57,480 bases of DNA, taken from assembly GCA_946997215.1 (NCBI GenBank), contig CAMPUL010000006.1, positions 1 through 57,480 of the forward strand, written 5' to 3'. Each line of letters opens with the position of its first letter. Position 1 is the stretch's first letter. Source of the stretch: Gardnerella vaginalis (GTDB taxonomy: Bacteria > Actinomycetota > Actinomycetes > Actinomycetales > Bifidobacteriaceae). This document shows, in pieces, positions 54,365-57,480 of this stretch. The notes beneath the pieces are model-generated. The model did not search any database and had not been told where the DNA came from. It was given only the letters and a program-made list of their open reading frames with translations. The translations under genes were made by a program, and so were the position numbers.

Positions 54365-55712
54365 TGCTTTGATGCCAGCTGTAGGAAAGCTGGTTCGCGC
54401 GGTTTCTAGAGCGTTGCACCACGGTGGAAGCGCTTTACCAGGCAAAGTTGTAGAAACACTAGACCGTGGGTTTTTAGCTAGAACGCTTGGGAGTTTGCCT
54501 TATGGAGTTGTGCTAATTTCGGGAACTAATGGCAAAACTACTACGACTCGCATGGTTGCGTCTATGCTCAGAGATGCTGGATTGCGCGTGTTTACAAATC
54601 CTACGGGATCGAATTTTACGCGCGGAGTTGTGGCGTCGCTTGTGCAAGAAATGCCTGTTTTTGGTACAAAGTTAGATGCGGATATAGCTGTTTTAGAGCT
54701 TGATGAAGCTTATGCTGTGCATTTTGTAAATCAAATAAAGCCGCGCTATTCGCTTCTTCTAAACGTTATGCGAGATCAGTTAGATAGATTTGGCGAGATT
54801 GACACTACAGCTAAATTGTTGAGTAATGTTGCGCACGCGACTAAGCGAGTAGTTGTGTTAAATCGCGAAGATCCGCGAATTTCCGCGCTTTCTAAAGACG
54901 TTTTGCCGCCTTGCAAAGTAAAGTATTTTGGTTTGGATGATTCGTTAAGAAGCATGTTCCCAACCGACGACGATTTGCACAATGATTTGGATGGCGATTT
55001 GGGTGGCGATTCGCGTAGTGATTCGCGCAATCTTCCGCATGCAGATGTTGTTTTGGCAAAAGTTGATGGCAATAAAGCTGATTTTTTGATTGATGGTCAT
55101 AGAAAAACTACTAGCGTTAAGTTGCGAGGCGTATATAACGTTTTTAATGCTGCTGCTGCGTCTGCGATTGTGCGCGCTATTTTGGCGGATGCTGCTAAAA
55201 AAGATGCAACGCTCGCAAAATTTAACGACGATGCGCTTATGGATGCGATTTCTCGCGTAACGCCAGCATTTGGGCGAGGCGAAGTAATCGAAGTTAACGG
55301 CGCTCCTGTTGAGCTTGTTCTAGTGAAAAATCCTATTGGATTTAGACTTGCGCTCGCTTCGTGTAAGCCTGCAAATCATGACACAATGATTGCGATTTGC
55401 GACGAATACGCGGACGGTCGAGACATGAGCTGGCTGTGGGACGTTGATTTTACGTGCTTTAGCAGCACTGGAGTCGCTTGCGTTTCTGGCACACGCGCGT
55501 GGGATATGGCTTTGCGTTTGCAATACGACAAAGTTGCTTCTAGAAATGTGAACACTGATTTAGAAGAAGACGTTAAAGCTTTTGTAAATGGCGATTTTAG
55601 TAGCGATGCTAAAAACGCAAAACGCATATATTGCACATACACTGCAATGCTTCGCGTGCGAGCTACATTGGGGCAAATCGCAAGCGTTAAAGACGTTGGG
55701 GTCGGAAAGTAG
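54348..55712 (+). CDS. murT: Lipid II isoglutaminyl synthase, MurT subunit
   Basis: Mur-ligase-like subunit that amidates D-Glu of lipid II using ammonia from GatD. It has the P-loop GTNGKTTTTR (59-68), the ligase region LLLNVMRDQLDRFGEIDT, and a C-terminal DUF1727 domain (about 330-450). The four-Cys zinc ribbon usually present in the central domain is absent. Instead there is an Asp/Ser-rich stretch (about 205-228) and only one Cys nearby. The ATG at 54348 with GGAGG 5 nt upstream is chosen; 54354 is also possible. It overlaps dnaB and precedes gatD. Confidence 0.93.
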   Translation: MAMLLDALMPAVGKLVRAVSRALHHGGSALPGKVVETLDRGFLARTLGSLPYGVVLISGTNGKTTTTRMVASMLRDAGLRVFTNPTGSNFTRGVVASLVQEMPVFGTKLDADIAVLELDEAYAVHFVNQIKPRYSLLLNVMRDQLDRFGEIDTTAKLLSNVAHATKRVVVLNREDPRISALSKDVLPPCKVKYFGLDDSLRSMFPTDDDLHNDLDGDLGGDSRSDSRNLPHADVVLAKVDGNKADFLIDGHRKTTSVKLRGVYNVFNAAAASAIVRAILADAAKKDATLAKFNDDALMDAISRVTPAFGRGEVIEVNGAPVELVLVKNPIGFRLALASCKPANHDTMIAICDEYADGRDMSWLWDVDFTCFSSTGVACVSGTRAWDMALRLQYDKVASRNVNTDLEEDVKAFVNGDFSSDAKNAKRIYCTYTAMLRVRATLGQIASVKDVGVGK

Positions 55713-55739
55713 CAAGAAAGTAGCAAGAAAGTAGTCGTA

Positions 55740-56546
55740 ATGAATAATATGAGTGATATTAATGATATTAGTCAAGCGAATGCTACTAATAAAGACGCAA
55801 ACCGCGTGCTAGATATTGTGTCGCTATACCCAAAAGACATGAATATTTACGGCGACTATGGCAATGTGCTTACGATTATGCGCCGAGCGGAATTGTACGG
55901 ATACAAGCCCGTGCTTCACGAGTATAACGTTGGCGATGATTGGCCAAAGCGAGTAGATATGATTCTTGGCGGCGGCGGCCAAGATCATGGTCAAAGTAGA
56001 GTTACTGAAGATTTATTTGCGCGCGCGGATGCGATTCGAGAGCTTGCACAAAGTGGCGTGCCAATGCTTATGATTTGTGGACTTTACCAGCTTTTTGGAG
56101 AGTATTTTGAAACCGTTGAGGGCCAAAAGCTTCAAGGAATTGGTATACTCGGTGAGCATACGGTTGGTCAAGACGTGCGCATGATTGGAAATCTTGTGGA
56201 GCACAGCGCCGATTTTGGCGATATTGTGGGCTACGAGAATCATTCCGGGCGCACAAGCTTGGAAGATGGCACGCAGCCGCTTGGCTCGGTTGATGGTGAA
56301 AATTGCGGAAATAATGGTGAAGATCACACGGAAGGCGCTCGCAAATATAACGTTATTGGAACGTATATGCACGGCTCAGTTTTGCCGAAAAATCCGCGCT
56401 TGGCTGACTTTTTAATCCAAAAAGCTGCAGAAAATCGTTACGGTGAATTTACACCAAATCAGACGGACGCTCAGCGCACAGAGCTTGCAAAACTGGACGA
56501 ACTTGCCGATAGCGCTCGCAAAGTCGCCATAACTCGTCCGCGGTAA
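55740..56546 (+). CDS. gatD: Lipid II isoglutaminyl synthase, GatD subunit
   Basis: Class I glutamine amidotransferase that supplies ammonia to MurT. Catalytic Cys113 lies in MICGLYQLFG, and His211 in GTYMHGSVLPKNP. The oxyanion region GGGGQDH is intact. An Asn/Asp-rich 20-residue N-terminus and a charged 30-residue C-terminal tail are extra. It lies 27 bp after murT. The gap carries two copies of a short agtagcaagaa repeat. Confidence 0.93.
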   Translation: MNNMSDINDISQANATNKDANRVLDIVSLYPKDMNIYGDYGNVLTIMRRAELYGYKPVLHEYNVGDDWPKRVDMILGGGGQDHGQSRVTEDLFARADAIRELAQSGVPMLMICGLYQLFGEYFETVEGQKLQGIGILGEHTVGQDVRMIGNLVEHSADFGDIVGYENHSGRTSLEDGTQPLGSVDGENCGNNGEDHTEGARKYNVIGTYMHGSVLPKNPRLADFLIQKAAENRYGEFTPNQTDAQRTELAKLDELADSARKVAITRPR

Positions 56547-56626
56547 ATGAACATAAGCGTATGCATGATTTAGTAAAAATTTGATTGATTATTTTATTTT
56601 ATGCGCATAGTGTGTATAATCTTTTT

Positions 56627-56824
56627 ATGAGATACAAAGAGATTGAAAAACGTCTTAAGAAGGACGGCTGGATACTTTTTGCACAGCGTGGAAGTCATTG
56701 CCAATTCGTGCATAAAACTAAAACGGGTAAAGTCACAGTACCTAAACATCCAGGTGATATTAACACATCAGTTGTTAAGTCAATCTGGCGTCAGGCGGGA
56801 ATTAATGAAACAAAGGTGAAATGA
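56627..56824 (+). CDS. hicA: HicA toxin
   Basis: A 65-residue dsRBD-like mRNA interferase with the conserved GSH(x)xF motif at RGSHCQF (catalytic His24) and VPKHPGDINTSVVKSIWRQAGI. The ATG at 56627 is preferred because TATAAT (56615-56620) ends 6 nt upstream, implying a leaderless transcript. The stop overlaps hicB by 4 bp. Confidence 0.92.
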   Translation: MRYKEIEKRLKKDGWILFAQRGSHCQFVHKTKTGKVTVPKHPGDINTSVVKSIWRQAGINETKVK

Positions 56825-57243
56825 TGAAATTAGCGTATCCTGTTATTCTTACTCCATACGAAGATAATAGTGGAGGTTTTGTTGCAGAAGTCCCTGATTT
56901 GCCAGGGTGTGTAACTGGTGGTAATAATCTTGCAGAGGCTCTGATTATGGCAGAAGACGCAGCAAGTGGATGGGTTCTTACAGAACTCGAAAGCGGAAAG
57001 CCTGCACCAAAAGCTAGTGATATTAGTGATATTGTTGTAGAAAATCCTAATTCAAAGTTATCTATTGTTGCGCTTGATATGGATTCCTATGCTGCAAAAT
57101 ACGGTTCTCAGGCAGTTCGTAAAAATGTTACTCTTCCAGCTTGGCTTGACACTTGGGCGCAAAAAGCTGGCATCAGCTACAGTGGGGCTTTGCGCGATGC
57201 TTTAGAGGCTTTATATGCTAAAGGAGCTGTGAATAAAGCGTAG
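56821..57243 (+). CDS. hicB: HicB antitoxin
   Basis: A 140-residue antitoxin. A partial RNase-H-like HicB domain (about 3-60: YPVILTPYEDNSGGFVAEVPDLPGCVTGG) is followed by a C-terminal DNA-binding region (about 95-140: NVTLPAWLDTWAQKAGISYSGALRDALEAL), likely ribbon-helix-helix. The complex probably represses its own promoter. The ATGATGA overlap couples it to hicA. There are two adjacent ATG codons, and either may start. Confidence 0.92.
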   Translation: MMKLAYPVILTPYEDNSGGFVAEVPDLPGCVTGGNNLAEALIMAEDAASGWVLTELESGKPAPKASDISDIVVENPNSKLSIVALDMDSYAAKYGSQAVRKNVTLPAWLDTWAQKAGISYSGALRDALEALYAKGAVNKA

Positions 57244-57289
57244 TAATATTATCTGATTTGACGCAATATTGCGCAATGAATTAATGCAA

Positions 57290-57334
57290 AAGCCTGCTGA
57301 ACTTGCAAAGTGTTGCAAATCAGCAGGCTTTTTG
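57290..57334. terminator. Bidirectional terminator between hicB and upp
   Basis: An 11-bp stem (57290-57300 with 57320-57330) contains an inner TTGCAA/TTGCAA pairing. It is followed by TTTTT on the plus strand and A-rich sequence on the other side. Confidence 0.9.
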
Positions 57335-57403
57335 TGGTTTTAGATTTTAGTTTTTGATTTTAGCTTCTATATTCTAGTTTTCGTTTGATTTAGCTAGTGA
57401 TTA

Positions 57404-57480
57404 TTAGTCAATCAAGCCATACAAGCGATCGCCAGCGTCGCCAAGACCTGGAACAATATAAGCTTTGTCGTTCAAATGCT
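57404..57480 (-). CDS. upp: Uracil phosphoribosyltransferase, C-terminal fragment
   Basis: The last 25 codons of a gene that runs off the window. The encoded end HLNDKAYIVPGLGDAGDRLYG matches the uracil-binding C-terminus of Upp (IVPGLGDAGDR). It makes UMP from uracil and PRPP. The gene is convergent with hicAB. Confidence 0.92.
   Translation of the reverse strand, partial: HLNDKAYIVPGLGDAGDRLYGLID

Noticed and set aside
1..57480. Prophage, insertion sequence, restriction or CRISPR defence system
   Set aside because: No integrase, transposase, phage structural, restriction or cas gene was recognised. Apart from hicAB the gene content is core actinobacterial.

Overview
The window is a chromosomal origin region from a low-GC member of the Bifidobacteriaceae, most likely Gardnerella. 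The order rpmH/dnaA/dnaN/recF/DUF721/gyrB/gyrA/DUF3566, the fhaA-fhaB-pstP-rodA-pbpA-pknA-pknB cluster and the pcnA/Nudix/DUF6049/murJ block are actinobacterial. The AT-rich base composition is unlike the GC-rich Bifidobacterium species. Species assignment is inference.

Layout: 0.1-9.0 kb (minus strand) is a tightly overlapping operon for Ser/Thr phospho-signalling and peptidoglycan elongation. 9.2-10.4 kb holds a PAP2 phosphatase and mscL. 10.5-21.1 kb (minus strand) is the replication block from DUF3566 back to dnaA. DnaA boxes lie on both sides of dnaA, so the origin looks bipartite. 21.5-27.6 kb (plus strand) runs rpmH-rnpA-yidD-yidC-jag-rsmG-parA-parB. Seven parS-like sites lie at 25.1-27.7 kb, four of them inside the parB coding sequence. 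27.7-36.5 kb (minus strand) carries trxB, a large membrane pseudokinase, murJ, DUF6049 and a Nudix hydrolase. pcnA is divergent from that block. 38-41 kb (minus strand) carries a LytR_C protein, rsmA and an RpfB-like enzyme. A structured 6C-like RNA and tRNA-Thr follow. 41.9-44.7 kb holds a DsbA-like protein and a third Ser/Thr kinase.

45-57 kb is mostly plus strand: an MsmK/UgpC-type ABC ATPase behind a long leader with a small upstream ORF, DUF4032, tRNA-Lys, a glutaredoxin-like protein, ftsY, a divergent amt, a MATE transporter, dnaB, murT-gatD, hicAB and the end of upp.

The main theme is growth control. PknA/PknB/PstP, FhaA/FhaB, the pseudokinase, MurJ, RodA/PbpA, MurT/GatD and RpfB all act on lipid II and peptidoglycan. 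They sit around the replication and segregation origin. The most unusual signals are the parS sites embedded in parB, a second DnaA-box cluster about 30 kb from dnaA, an Amt protein lacking the second pore histidine with no PII gene beside it, the leader of the sugar ABC ATPase, and promoters whose -10 boxes sit 5-7 nt upstream of the ATG.
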